DNA from: Pseudotabrizicola formosa
GTDB lineage: Bacteria; Pseudomonadota; Alphaproteobacteria; Rhodobacterales; Rhodobacteraceae
Assembly: GCF_002900965.1 (NCBI RefSeq)
Contig: NZ_PJOM01000002.1
Coordinates: 930,001-994,000, forward strand
Reading direction: 5' to 3'
Length of the DNA: 64,000 nt
Shown here: positions 53,617-62,374 of the stretch, one piece after another
Layout: each line of letters begins with the position of its first letter
Position numbering within the stretch: position 1 is the stretch's first letter
Translations under genes and position numbers: made by a program
Notes under the pieces: model-generated
Database searches by the model: none
What the model was told of the DNA's origin: nothing
What the model saw: the letters and a program-made list of their open reading frames with translations, nothing else

Positions 53617-55799
53617 TGCCTGTGCCCTCCCGCAAGGATCGCAACCTGCGCCGCCTGCTGGCCGGGCTTGCCATCGGGGCCCTGCTGGCGCTGGCCCCGG
53701 TCGATACCAGCCGGGCGCAGGACATGGCGGCGCTTGTGGCCAATTCCGTGCGCATCGACGCCGGGGGCCAGCTGATCGCCGAAGGCGGGGTCGAGGTGTT
53801 CTATCAGGGCCGGACGCTGTCGGCCGCGCGCATCACCTATGACCGCGCGGGCGACCGGCTGACCATCACCGGCCCCATCGTGCTGGTCGATGGCGCGGAT
53901 ACCATCCTTGTGGCCGATCAGGCCGAGCTTGCCGCCGATCTGACCGAAGGCGTGCTGACCAGCGCGCGGCTGGTGCTGAACCGCGAATTGCAACTGGCCG
54001 CCAGCCAGATTCAGCGGATCGGCGGCCGCTACACCCAGCTTGACAACACCGTCGCCTCTTCGTGCAAGATCTGCAGCACCGCAGCGCCCTTGTGGGAAAT
54101 CCGGGCGCGGCGTGTGCTGCATGATCAACAGGAACGCCAGATCTATTTTGACCACGCGCAATTCCGCGTGGCGGGGGTGCCGGTGGTGTATTTCCCCCGC
54201 CTGCGCATGCCCGACCCGACGCTGGAACGCACATCGGGCGTGCTGGCCCCGACCATCCGCACCACCTCGGGTCTGGGCACCGGGATCAAGCTGCCCTATT
54301 TCCTGACCCTGGGGCCGCACCGCGATCTGACGATCACGCCCTATCTGTCCACCAAATCCGGCCGCACGGTGGAATTGCGTTACCGTCAGGCCTTTGCCAC
54401 CGGCACGCTCACGCTGAACGGCTCGGTCTCGCGCGACCAGCTGATTCCCGGCGACACCCGCTATTACCTGAACGGCACCGGGCAGTTTGCCCTGCCCCGT
54501 GGCTTCAACCTCTATGCTTTGGGCATCCTGGTCAGCGACCCGGCCTATCTGGTGGATTACGCCCTGCCCGAAACCGACCGGTTGGCCAGTGTGATTGCCA
54601 TCAGCCGCACACAGCGCAACGAACATATCGCCGGGCGCCTGATCGGCTATCGCTCCATCCGTGAGGGAGAGGTGAACTCCACCCTGCCGACACTGATCGC
54701 CGATCTGACCTGGCATCGCCGCTTTTCCGGCGGACCGCTGGGCGGCGAGGCCGGAATGCGGTTCCAGACCCATGGCCATTACCGCAGCTCGACCGACCCC
54801 ACCGATCCCGATGGTGCGGCTGGCCCCCTGCCCGCCCTTGGCCGCGATGTCACCCGCGCGTCCCTGCGGCTGGATTGGCGGCGCAACTGGACTTTGCCGA
54901 TGGGCATGCTGGCCAGCACCCTGGGCGAGGTGACCGCCGATACCTATCGCATCGGCGATGACGAAAGTTTTGCCGGCAGGCCGACCCGGCTGCATGGCGG
55001 GGTTGCGGTGGAACTGCGCTGGCCCTGGGCCAAATCCGGTGCGGGGGGCGTAGGGCATGTGATCGAACCGGTGGTGCAGTTTGTCTGGGCCCCCAAGGGC
55101 ACCGAAGTCCTGCCCAATGAAGATTCGGTGCTGGTCGAATTTGACGAGGGCAATCTGTTTTCCATCAACCGCTATCCGGGGTCGGATGCCACCGAACGGG
55201 GCGGGCGGGTGAACCTTGGCCTGTCCTATACCCGCGTCGATCCGGCGGGATGGACCCTGTCCACCGCCCTTGGCCGGGTGTTTCGCACCGAAGATCTGGG
55301 TCAGTTCACCCAGGCCTCGGGGCTGAATGGCCGCCGGTCCGATTGGCTGGCGGCGGCGCAGCTGAACCTGCCGATGGGTCTGGGCCTGACCCAGCGTGTG
55401 CTGATCGACGATGACATGACGCTGACAAAATCGGAAACCCGGCTGGCGCTGGCCGGCGACCGCTATGGGCTGTCGGGGAGTTACGTCTTTCTGTCCGCCG
55501 ATCCGGTGGAAGAGCGCCCCGCCGATATTGCCGAACTGGCCTTTGATGGCAGCTACCGCATCAACGATGTCTGGACCGCCCGCGCCGGGGCCCGCTATGA
55601 TATCGAAGCCGACCGTGCCAACCGCGCCGGGCTGGGGGTTCAGTTCCGCAACGAATGCGTTTCGGTCGATCTTTCTCTCTCGCGTCGGTTCACATCCTCG
55701 ACTAATGTAAGGCCGACAACGGATTTCGGCCTTTCGGTCGATCTGGTCGGCTTTGGGGCCGGAACCGCTGCCGGCCCGTCCCGAAGCTGCAGACGCTAG
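53616..55799 (+). CDS. lptD: LPS-assembly protein LptD
   Basis: Outer-membrane barrel that receives LPS from LptA and inserts it in the outer leaflet with LptE. 727 residues: signal peptide to about 36 (DTSRAQ), an OstA-type beta-jellyroll (about 45-140: NSVRIDAGGQLIAEGGVEVFY), then the barrel. The cysteine pattern differs from E. coli: a close pair CKIC near residue 150, one Cys near 680 (NECVSV) and one at the very C-terminus (SRSCRR). Disulfide pairing would need a DsbA such as the one at 18216. No lptE is visible nearby. Confidence 0.95.
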   Translation: MPVPSRKDRNLRRLLAGLAIGALLALAPVDTSRAQDMAALVANSVRIDAGGQLIAEGGVEVFYQGRTLSAARITYDRAGDRLTITGPIVLVDGADTILVADQAELAADLTEGVLTSARLVLNRELQLAASQIQRIGGRYTQLDNTVASSCKICSTAAPLWEIRARRVLHDQQERQIYFDHAQFRVAGVPVVYFPRLRMPDPTLERTSGVLAPTIRTTSGLGTGIKLPYFLTLGPHRDLTITPYLSTKSGRTVELRYRQAFATGTLTLNGSVSRDQLIPGDTRYYLNGTGQFALPRGFNLYALGILVSDPAYLVDYALPETDRLASVIAISRTQRNEHIAGRLIGYRSIREGEVNSTLPTLIADLTWHRRFSGGPLGGEAGMRFQTHGHYRSSTDPTDPDGAAGPLPALGRDVTRASLRLDWRRNWTLPMGMLASTLGEVTADTYRIGDDESFAGRPTRLHGGVAVELRWPWAKSGAGGVGHVIEPVVQFVWAPKGTEVLPNEDSVLVEFDEGNLFSINRYPGSDATERGGRVNLGLSYTRVDPAGWTLSTALGRVFRTEDLGQFTQASGLNGRRSDWLAAAQLNLPMGLGLTQRVLIDDDMTLTKSETRLALAGDRYGLSGSYVFLSADPVEERPADIAELAFDGSYRINDVWTARAGARYDIEADRANRAGLGVQFRNECVSVDLSLSRRFTSSTNVRPTTDFGLSVDLVGFGAGTAAGPSRSCRR

Positions 55800-55871
55800 G
55801 GACCGGGCGGGCATCATCCCCCCCCGCAGGGCAGACCAATCGGGCGCAAGACGCAGAAAGGCGCAAGAGCA

Positions 55872-57119
55872 GTGACGGCAGACCGCATGACCAGACCCTT
55901 CTCCTCCCTCCTCCGGGTGCTTTGCCTGTCGGCGGCGCTGAGCGTGCCGATGGTGGCGCTTCCGCATGGCGCTCTGGCGCAGAGCGGCTCCCCTTTCGAA
56001 GCGGTGCTCCGGGTCAATGACTCGGTGATCACCCGCTATGAGCTGGAGCAGCGCAAACTGTTTCTCAAACTTCTGCGCGCACCCGGCGACCCGGAGGCCG
56101 AGGCGCTCAAGGGCCTGACGCAGGACCGGCTGGCCATGGCCGAGGCCAAGCGCTTCAACCTGCGCCTGACCCCGGAACAGATCGCCGCCGGGATGGAGGA
56201 ATTTGCCGGCCGCGCCAACCTGACCACCGATCAATTCATCGAGGCCCTAGCGCAAGCCGGGGTGGAAATGGAAACCTTCCGCGATTTTGCCAGCAATGGC
56301 ATTTTGTGGCGTGATCTGGTGCGCGGGCGTTTTGCCGGGTCTTTCACCATCAGCGATGCCGAGATTGACCGCGCCATCGCCAGCGGCACCCAGAACACCG
56401 CCATGCAGCTTCTGCTGTCGGAAATCATCCTGCCGGTTGACGGCGATCCCGAGGCGCAGCAGGCGCTGGCGCGGCAGTTGCGCGCCGAGATCAGCACCGA
56501 AGACGGGTTTGCCGCCGCGGCCCGGCGCTATTCCGCCTCGCCCTCTGCCGGTCGTGGCGGGCGGCTGGACTGGACGCCGACATCCCAATTGCCGCCGCAG
56601 ATCGTGGAGCTGGTGCTGGCGCTTGGCCCCGGTCAGGTGTCTGAACCGGTGACGCTGCCCAATGCGGTGGCGGTGTTCCAGCTGCGCGACGTGACCGAAG
56701 ACCAGACCGCTGAGGCGCCAGAGGTGCAGCTGGAATATGCCCAGTTCCTGCTGCCCAACACCCCCGATGTGCTGGCGCAGGCCGCAGCCTTGCACGCAAG
56801 GATCGACACCTGCGCCGATCTGCAGGCCGAAGCACGCGGCCTGCCCGCCGACCGGCTGACGGTTCAAACCCAGCCTGCGGCCGCCGTGCCCGGCGATCTG
56901 GCCTTGCTGCTGGCGCAGCTTGATCCGGGCGAATATTCCGCCGCCCTGACCCGTGGTGGGGCCCGCGTGTTTCTGATGCTGTGCAGCCGCGCGCCGGTTG
57001 TCGAAGGCGGGATCAACCGCGAGTCGATCCGGGAACAGCTCACCTCGCGCCGGCTGACCCTGCTGGCCGAAGCGTATCTGGAAGAGCTGCGCTCGGAAGC
57101 CATCATCTCCACGCCGTGA
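55872..57119 (+). CDS. surA: SurA-like periplasmic peptidyl-prolyl isomerase/chaperone
   Basis: 415 residues. The signal peptide ends near LPHGALA. The SurA N-terminal helical domain (EAVLRVNDSVITRYELEQRK) is followed by one parvulin (PPIC) domain, about 170-275 (QQALARQLRAEISTEDGFAA and ARRYSASPSAGRGGRLDW). A C-terminal helix follows. It escorts outer-membrane proteins, including LptD, to BAM. The start is GTG 55872 or ATG 55887. The stop overlaps the pdxA start (GTGA), and the order lptD-surA-pdxA-rsmA is conserved. Confidence 0.94.
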   Translation: MTADRMTRPFSSLLRVLCLSAALSVPMVALPHGALAQSGSPFEAVLRVNDSVITRYELEQRKLFLKLLRAPGDPEAEALKGLTQDRLAMAEAKRFNLRLTPEQIAAGMEEFAGRANLTTDQFIEALAQAGVEMETFRDFASNGILWRDLVRGRFAGSFTISDAEIDRAIASGTQNTAMQLLLSEIILPVDGDPEAQQALARQLRAEISTEDGFAAAARRYSASPSAGRGGRLDWTPTSQLPPQIVELVLALGPGQVSEPVTLPNAVAVFQLRDVTEDQTAEAPEVQLEYAQFLLPNTPDVLAQAAALHARIDTCADLQAEARGLPADRLTVQTQPAAAVPGDLALLLAQLDPGEYSAALTRGGARVFLMLCSRAPVVEGGINRESIREQLTSRRLTLLAEAYLEELRSEAIISTP

Positions 57120-58090
57120 CCCGCGCCCCGCTTGTCATGACCTGTGGCGAACCGGCCGGCATCGGGCCGGAGCTGGCCGTGCGCGCGCGCGCGATCCTGG
57201 GCGCTGCCGTGCCCTTTGTCTGGCTGGGCGACCCGCGCCACCTGCCGCCCGGCACCGACTGGATCGCGGTCGATACGCCGCAAGCCGCCGCCAATGTGGC
57301 CGAAGGCCGCCTGCCCGTGCTGCCCCACCGCTTTGCCGCCGCCGTCACCCCGGGCCAGCCCGACCCCGCCAATGCCGCCGGCGTGATCGAGGTGATCGCC
57401 CGCGCCGTGGCACTGGTGCAAGCGGGGGCGGCCTCGGGCATTGTCACCGCGCCCCTGAACAAGAAAGTGCTGAAGGATGGCGCGGGCTTTGCCTTTCCCG
57501 GCCATACGGAATATCTGGCCCATCTGGCGGGGGACGTGCCGGTGGTGATGATGCTGGCCTCGCCGCTGCTGCGGGTGGTGCCCGCCACCATCCATATCCC
57601 GCTGGCGCAGGTGCCTGCCGCCCTGACCCCGGAGCTGCTGGACCAGGTGATCCGCCTGACCCATGCCGGGCTGATCCGCGACTTCGGCCTGTCGACCCCG
57701 CGCATCGCGGTTGCGGGGCTCAACCCCCATGCCGGCGAAGGCGGGACGATGGGGCATGAAGACGCAAGCGTGATCGCCCCCGTCATCGCCCGGCTGCAGG
57801 CCGAAGGGATGGAACTGACAGGCCCGCTGCCCGCCGACACCCTGTTCCACCCCCGTGCCCGGGCGCAATATGATGCGGCGATCTGCGCCTATCACGATCA
57901 GGCGCTGATCCCGATCAAGACGCTGGATTTCGATGGCGGGGTGAATGTGACCCTGGGCCTGCCCTTCGTGCGCACCTCGCCCGATCATGGCACGGCCTTC
58001 GACATTGCCGGCAAGGGGCTGGCCCTGCCGGAGTCTCTGGTTGCGGCCTGCCGGTTGGCGTGGGACATGGCGGCGGCGCGTTTGGGGTGA
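57116..58090 (+). CDS. pdxA: 4-hydroxythreonine-4-phosphate dehydrogenase
   Basis: NAD-dependent enzyme of pyridoxal phosphate synthesis. 324 residues. MTCGEPAGIGPEL is at the N-terminus, and TAPLNKKVLKDGAGFAFPGHTEYL holds substrate contacts. The metal-binding histidines lie in FPGHTEY, in the region of YHDQALIPIKTLDF, and in RTSPDHGTAFDIAGKG. GTG 57116 overlaps the surA stop by four bases. Followed by recurrent element copy A and then rsmA. Confidence 0.96.
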   Translation: MTRAPLVMTCGEPAGIGPELAVRARAILGAAVPFVWLGDPRHLPPGTDWIAVDTPQAAANVAEGRLPVLPHRFAAAVTPGQPDPANAAGVIEVIARAVALVQAGAASGIVTAPLNKKVLKDGAGFAFPGHTEYLAHLAGDVPVVMMLASPLLRVVPATIHIPLAQVPAALTPELLDQVIRLTHAGLIRDFGLSTPRIAVAGLNPHAGEGGTMGHEDASVIAPVIARLQAEGMELTGPLPADTLFHPRARAQYDAAICAYHDQALIPIKTLDFDGGVNVTLGLPFVRTSPDHGTAFDIAGKGLALPESLVAACRLAWDMAAARLG

Positions 58091-58097
58091 GTGTTGA

Positions 58098-58142
58098 CTG
58101 GGGCTCTGCCCCAGACCCCGGGATATTTGTGAACAGATAATG
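58098..58142 (+). repeat. Recurrent intergenic ATG-ending element, copy A
   Basis: The hairpin CTGGGGC/GCCCCAG (58098-58114, loop TCT) is followed by ACCCC. The 24-base core at 58119-58142 is GGGATATTTGTG then AACAGATAATG. The final ATG opens a 10-codon frame ([10 protein letters not shown]) that overlaps the real rsmA start at 58160. The hairpin comes 7 bases after the pdxA stop and could double as its 3' end. Confidence 0.7.
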
Positions 58143-58159
58143 AACAAGGATGCGCGGAT

Positions 58160-59002
58160 ATGGCGACGATAGATGGATTGCCGCCGCTGCGCGAGGTGAT
58201 CCGGGCGCATGATCTGGTGGCGAAAAAGCAGCTGGGACAGAATTTCCTGCTGGATCTGAACCTGACCGCCAAGATCGCGCGGCTGGCGGGGGATTTGCCG
58301 GGTTGTGATGTGCTGGAGGTGGGCCCCGGCCCCGGCGGGCTGACGCGCGGGCTGCTGGCGGAAGGGGCGCGCCGGGTGCTGGTGGTGGAGAAAGACCCGC
58401 GCTGCGTGCCCGCGCTGGAGGAGATTGCAGCGACCTATCCCGGTCGGCTGGAGATCGTGCAGGGCGATGCGCTGGAACTGGATGTGGCGGCGCGGCTGAA
58501 GGCTCCGATCCGGGTGGTGTCGAACCTGCCCTATAATGTCGGGACCGAATTGCTGATCCGCTGGCTGTCGCCCGCCCTGTGGCCGCCGTTCTGGACCTCG
58601 CTGACGCTGATGTTTCAAAAAGAGGTGGCCGAACGGATCGTGGCCAAGCCGCGCGGCGACCATTACGGGCGGCTTGCCCTGCTGGCCCAGTGGCGGGCCG
58701 AGCCCAAGATCGTGATGCACCTGCCGCCCGAAGCCTTTACCCCGGCGCCACGGGTGCATTCGGCAGTGGTGCATCTGACCCGGCTGGAGGCCCCGCGCTT
58801 TCCCGCCGATGCGGCTGTGCTGAGCCGCGTGACCGCAATGGCCTTCAACCAGCGCCGCAAGATGCTGCGGTCCAGCCTCAAGGGTCTGGGCGGCGATGTC
58901 GAGGGCTTGCTGGAAGGGGTGGGCATCACGCCCACCCAGCGGGCCGAAGAGATCGGGCTGGAGCAGTTTTGCGCGCTGGCGCGGGCAGTGGCCGCGCGCT
59001 GA
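58160..59002 (+). CDS. rsmA: 16S rRNA (adenine1518/1519-N6) dimethyltransferase
   Basis: KsgA-family methyltransferase that dimethylates the two adenines of helix 45 late in 30S assembly. 280 residues. [20 protein letters not shown], the SAM motif [16 protein letters not shown] and the catalytic [16 protein letters not shown] are all present. The helical C-terminal domain carries [16 protein letters not shown]. Converges on the DUF4167 gene across a perfect hairpin. Confidence 0.97.
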   Translation: MATIDGLPPLREVIRAHDLVAKKQLGQNFLLDLNLTAKIARLAGDLPGCDVLEVGPGPGGLTRGLLAEGARRVLVVEKDPRCVPALEEIAATYPGRLEIVQGDALELDVAARLKAPIRVVSNLPYNVGTELLIRWLSPALWPPFWTSLTLMFQKEVAERIVAKPRGDHYGRLALLAQWRAEPKIVMHLPPEAFTPAPRVHSAVVHLTRLEAPRFPADAAVLSRVTAMAFNQRRKMLRSSLKGLGGDVEGLLEGVGITPTQRAEEIGLEQFCALARAVAAR

Positions 59003-59019
59003 ACCGACCGCCAGAACGG

Positions 59020-59046
59020 GACACGCCGCCCGGGGGGCGGCGTGTC
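59020..59046. terminator. Perfect 12-bp hairpin between convergent rsmA and DUF4167 genes
   Basis: GACACGCCGCCC (59020-59031) pairs perfectly with GGGCGGCGTGTC (59035-59046) around GGG. There is no T-tract on either side. It sits 17 bases after the rsmA stop and 11 bases past the DUF4167 stop, so it probably marks the 3' end for both transcripts. Confidence 0.6.
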
Positions 59047-59057
59047 GGGCAGTGTGG

Positions 59058-60068
59058 TTACTCTGCGGCTTCGCGCGGGCCGTCATCCCCGGCAGGCTTG
59101 TCACCCGGCTCGGCGGCGGCCTTGGGCTTGCGCGGCGCGCGCGGGCGGCGCACCTTTGCCTCTGCCTCGTGCTTTGGCGCATCGCCAGCCGCCGCTTCTG
59201 CCTGACGCGGCTCGGACGCATGCCGGACCTCGGTCTGCGGAGCTTCGGGCTGAGGCGCATCGGCGCGCGGGGCAGAGCCTTCGGCCGCGCGCTCATCGGA
59301 ACCCCGTTCCGGGCGCGGCGGGCGTGGGCCACGGCTGTTGCGGTTGGAGGTGTCGTCGCGTGTGCGGTTGCGTTCGCCCTCGGGGCGGTCATTGCGGCGC
59401 GGGCGGTCTTCGCGGCGCGGCGCATCGGCAGGCCGGGCCTCGGGCGTTTCCACCAGGCCGCTGTCTTCGCCGCGCGGATCGTCGATCAGGCCGGTTTCGG
59501 GCTGGTCGCCCTGCCCGGCATCCGACCGGTCATCCCGCCAGGACCGTTGGTTGCCGCCCTCGCGGTTGCCGCCGTCACGATTGCCGCCATCACGATTGCC
59601 GCCATCACGATTGCCACTGTCGCGCATGCCGCCATCGCGGCTGTCACGGCCGTCACGGTTGCCGCCATCGCGGTTGCCGGCATGGCCACCCTGCGCATTG
59701 CCGTGCTGGCCGCCATTGGTGTTGCCATTGGTATTGCCGTTCTGGCCGCCCGTCTGGTTGCCATTCTGCTGGCCCCCATTCTGCCCGAACTGCTGCTGGC
59801 GTTGTTCCTGTTCGGCCGCCATTTCGCGCTGTGCTTCGCTCAGCATGCGGGTGTAATGCTCGGCATGTTGCAGAAAATTCTCGGCCGCCACACGGTCATT
59901 CGACAGCTGGGCATCGCGCGCCAGCATCTGGTATTTTTCGATGATCTGCTGCGGGGTGCCACGCACCTTGCCTTCGGGGCCCGAGCTTTCGAACACCCGG
60001 TTGATGATATTGCCGAGCGTGCGCGGGCGGTTCTGCTTGGAACGCGAACGGGACTTGGAAGAGCGCAT
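59058..60068 (-). CDS. DUF4167 domain protein with long disordered repeat tail
   Basis: 336 residues. The conserved DUF4167 domain fills the N-terminal ~80 residues (RSRGR-type start MRSSKSRSRSKQNRPRTLG, then FESSGPEGKVRGTPQQIIEK and AENFLQHAEHYTRML). The rest is low complexity: Gln/Asn/Gly-rich, then NRDGG repeats, then an Arg/Pro/Asp-rich acidic-basic tail ending in Ala/Lys-rich sequence. The layout suggests an RNA-binding or condensate-forming protein; function is not established. ATG 60068 has AAAGGA upstream. Beside prmC-prfA, as in many alphaproteobacteria. Confidence 0.9.
   Translation of the reverse strand: MRSSKSRSRSKQNRPRTLGNIINRVFESSGPEGKVRGTPQQIIEKYQMLARDAQLSNDRVAAENFLQHAEHYTRMLSEAQREMAAEQEQRQQQFGQNGGQQNGNQTGGQNGNTNGNTNGGQHGNAQGGHAGNRDGGNRDGRDSRDGGMRDSGNRDGGNRDGGNRDGGNREGGNQRSWRDDRSDAGQGDQPETGLIDDPRGEDSGLVETPEARPADAPRREDRPRRNDRPEGERNRTRDDTSNRNSRGPRPPRPERGSDERAAEGSAPRADAPQPEAPQTEVRHASEPRQAEAAAGDAPKHEAEAKVRRPRAPRKPKAAAEPGDKPAGDDGPREAAE
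59560..59690 (-). repeat. Degenerate 15-bp tandem repeats coding NRDGG
   Basis: Within the DUF4167 gene, about eight 15-base units of the type TTGCCGCCATCACGA (plus strand) code for NRDGG and variants (NREGG, SRDGG, MRDSG) on the minus strand. Three central units are near identical, suggesting recent slippage; length probably varies between strains. Confidence 0.85.
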
Positions 60069-60324
60069 CTTGTCCTTTGATCCGACTGTCCGACTTGCCC
60101 GGATATGAAGCACCCGGATGGCGCGATCCCTGATAAGGGTCTAACAGGCAAGGTCGGGTTTAAGCACCGTCTGAACGGGGGCTGAAAGGCCCGCCGCGCT
60201 TTGACAACGCCTGACAGTGAATAATCATGGCGCAGCCCGCCTGACAAGCCGATTCTGCGTCAATTTCACGGGATCGGCGCTTCTTTGGCGTTTTCCACGG
60301 GCCGCAAGCGCCTTGCGATGCCGG

Positions 60325-61164
60325 TCAGGCCGGGGCCGCCTGTCCCGATACCACGCGATCGCGCCCATCCAGATCGGGCAGCACCCGGACATCGCGCAGG
60401 CCGGCGGCCCGCATCATCTGTGCCACCGCCGCGCCCTGAGAGGGGCCGATTTCCAGCAGCACCCGCCCCTCGGCGGCCAGATGCGCCCCCAGTCCGGCGG
60501 CAAGGGCGCGGTAGGCGTCCAGCCCGTCGCCGCCCGGGGTCAGCGCCAGATGCGGCTCATAGAGCCGCACCTCTGGCGACAGATCCGCCATTTCGGCTTC
60601 TGTGATATAGGGCGGGTTTGACACGATCAGATCAAAGCGCCCCTCCACCGGGGTGAACCATGACCCTTGCGCGAACCGGCATTGCCCTGCCAGCCCAAGC
60701 GCCTGCGCATTGCGCTGCGCCACCAGCAGCGCTGCCGCCGACAGATCGACGCCAAGACCAAGCGCCCCGGGCCGCTCGGCCAGCAGAGACAGCAGGATTG
60801 CCCCCGATCCGGTGCCCAGATCCAGCACGCGGGCAAAGGGAGCGCGCAGCGCCTCGGCCACCAGTGTCTCGGTCTCGGGGCGCGGGTCCAGCACATCCGG
60901 CGTCACGATGAACCGCCGCCCCCAGAACAGCCGTGCCCCGGTCAGATGCGACACCGGCTCGCGCGCGGCACGGCGGCGCAGCAATGTGGCAAAGGCCGCA
61001 AGCGCGGCCTCTGACGCGGGTTCCGGCAGATGCAGGGTCAGCCGATCGGGCGCGATGCCCGCCGCATGGGCCAGCAGCACCCGGGCATCGCCGGCCGCAT
61101 CGGGCACGCCCGCGACCCGCAGATCCCGCACCGCCTGCACCAGAGCGGCGGACAGCGTGGTCAC
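60325..61164 (-). CDS. prmC: Release factor glutamine methyltransferase PrmC (HemK)
   Basis: Methylates the Gln of the GGQ motif in both class I release factors, increasing termination efficiency. 279 residues: helical N-terminal domain ([20 protein letters not shown]), then the SAM-binding domain ([17 protein letters not shown]) and the catalytic NPPY in [14 protein letters not shown]. The start overlaps the prfA stop by four bases. Its other substrate, prfB, is also in this window. Confidence 0.96.
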   Translation of the reverse strand: MTTLSAALVQAVRDLRVAGVPDAAGDARVLLAHAAGIAPDRLTLHLPEPASEAALAAFATLLRRRAAREPVSHLTGARLFWGRRFIVTPDVLDPRPETETLVAEALRAPFARVLDLGTGSGAILLSLLAERPGALGLGVDLSAAALLVAQRNAQALGLAGQCRFAQGSWFTPVEGRFDLIVSNPPYITEAEMADLSPEVRLYEPHLALTPGGDGLDAYRALAAGLGAHLAAEGRVLLEIGPSQGAAVAQMMRAAGLRDVRVLPDLDGRDRVVSGQAAPA

Positions 61165-62216
61165 AGCCCGGCCTCGGCCAGTTTCTGGGCCTGATCCTCG
61201 GCCTGCAGCGCATCGATGATGGCGTCCAGATCGCCCGCCATCACCTGCGCCAGCGCATAAAGCGTCAGGTTGATCCGGTGATCGGTCATCCGGCCTTGCG
61301 GAAAGTTATAGGTGCGGATGCGTTCGGACCGGTCGCCAGAGCCGACCTGCGCCTTGCGGTCGGCCGAGCGCGCCGCATCGATCCGCTCGCGTTCCAGATC
61401 GAACAATCGCGCGCGCAGCACCTGCATCGCAATCTCGCGGTTGCGGTGCTGTGACTTCTCGGAACTGGTGACGATGATGCCGGTCGGCAGATGGGTGATG
61501 CGCACCGCGGAATCGGTGGTGTTCACATGCTGGCCGCCCGCACCGGAGGCGCGCATCGTATCAATGCGGATGTCACTGGCGGGAATGTCCAGATCGACCT
61601 CTTCCGCTTCGGGCAGCACGGCCACCGTGGCGGCAGAGGTGTGGATGCGCCCCTGCGCCTCGGTCTCGGGCACGCGCTGCACGCGGTGGGTGCCGGCCTC
61701 GTATTTCAGGCGGGCAAACACGCCCTCGCCCTGCACATGCGCCGTCACCGATTTGATGCCGCCCAGATCGGACACTTGCTGCTCAAGGATCTCGAACCGC
61801 CAGCCCCGGGTTTCGGCATAGCGCTGATACATGCGCAGCAGATCGCCTGCGAACAGCGCGGCCTCATCTCCGCCGGTGCCGGGCCGGATTTCCAGGATCG
61901 CGGGCCGCGCATCGGCAGCGTCGCGCGGCAGCAGCGCCACCCGCAGCGCCTGTTCGATTTCTGGAATGCGGGCGCGCAGGCGCGGCAATTCCTCTTCGGC
62001 AAGCGCCTTCATCTCGGGGTCGGCCAGCCAGCCCTCCGCCTCTGCCATATCGTCCAGTCCGCGGCGATAGGCGGCAATCTGGTCGACCACCGGTTTCAGC
62101 TCGGAATATTCGCGGCTCAGCCCGGCAATCTCACCGGGTGAGGCTCCCGCATTCAGCCGCGCTTCGAGAAACTCGAACCGCTGGGTGATCTGGGCAAGTT
62201 TGTCAAACGGAACCAT
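61161..62216 (-). CDS. prfA: Peptide chain release factor 1
   Basis: Class I release factor for UAG and UAA. 351 residues from ATG 62216 ([15 protein letters not shown]); the frame is open to 62366 without homology. The GGQ loop is intact ([14 protein letters not shown]). The tripeptide anticodon reads PET ([17 protein letters not shown]) where E. coli has PAT; PxT variants are known in the family. Upstream of and overlapping prmC, the usual arrangement. Confidence 0.97.
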   Translation of the reverse strand: MVPFDKLAQITQRFEFLEARLNAGASPGEIAGLSREYSELKPVVDQIAAYRRGLDDMAEAEGWLADPEMKALAEEELPRLRARIPEIEQALRVALLPRDAADARPAILEIRPGTGGDEAALFAGDLLRMYQRYAETRGWRFEILEQQVSDLGGIKSVTAHVQGEGVFARLKYEAGTHRVQRVPETEAQGRIHTSAATVAVLPEAEEVDLDIPASDIRIDTMRASGAGGQHVNTTDSAVRITHLPTGIIVTSSEKSQHRNREIAMQVLRARLFDLERERIDAARSADRKAQVGSGDRSERIRTYNFPQGRMTDHRINLTLYALAQVMAGDLDAIIDALQAEDQAQKLAEAGL

Positions 62217-62374
62217 CCGCGCGGTGTCGCGCGATTGCGCGGGCGGGTCAAGGCCCGGGCCTGCGCTGGGGCCGCGCAAAACTGTGATGGACCGCAGGGA
62301 ACCGATGCGGCCGCCGCACGTTGTCTCGCGGGCCCGTGCAGCTTTGGCCCGTCCAGGGGGGACCATCCGACGCC

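Noticed and set aside
53448-56234. 928-codon minus-strand frame opposite lptD and surA
   Set aside because: Antisense to two recognised genes, low-complexity Gln/His/Arg-rich composition, no motif.
56864-59425. 853-codon minus-strand frame across pdxA and rsmA
   Set aside because: Antisense shadow of two clear genes and no recognisable domain.
59560-59690. Possible CRISPR-like array
   Set aside because: The units are contiguous 15-base codon repeats in frame with a protein and have no spacers.
58896-60080. Plus-strand frame with hydrophobic repeats (AITIAAITIA) resembling a membrane protein
   Set aside because: It is the antisense reading of the NRDGG repeats of the DUF4167 gene; the periodic hydrophobicity is a by-product of the repeat.
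60217-60621. 134-codon plus-strand frame upstream of and overlapping prmC
   Set aside because: Most of it is antisense to prmC; the gap 60069-60324 otherwise shows no gene, tRNA or clear terminator.
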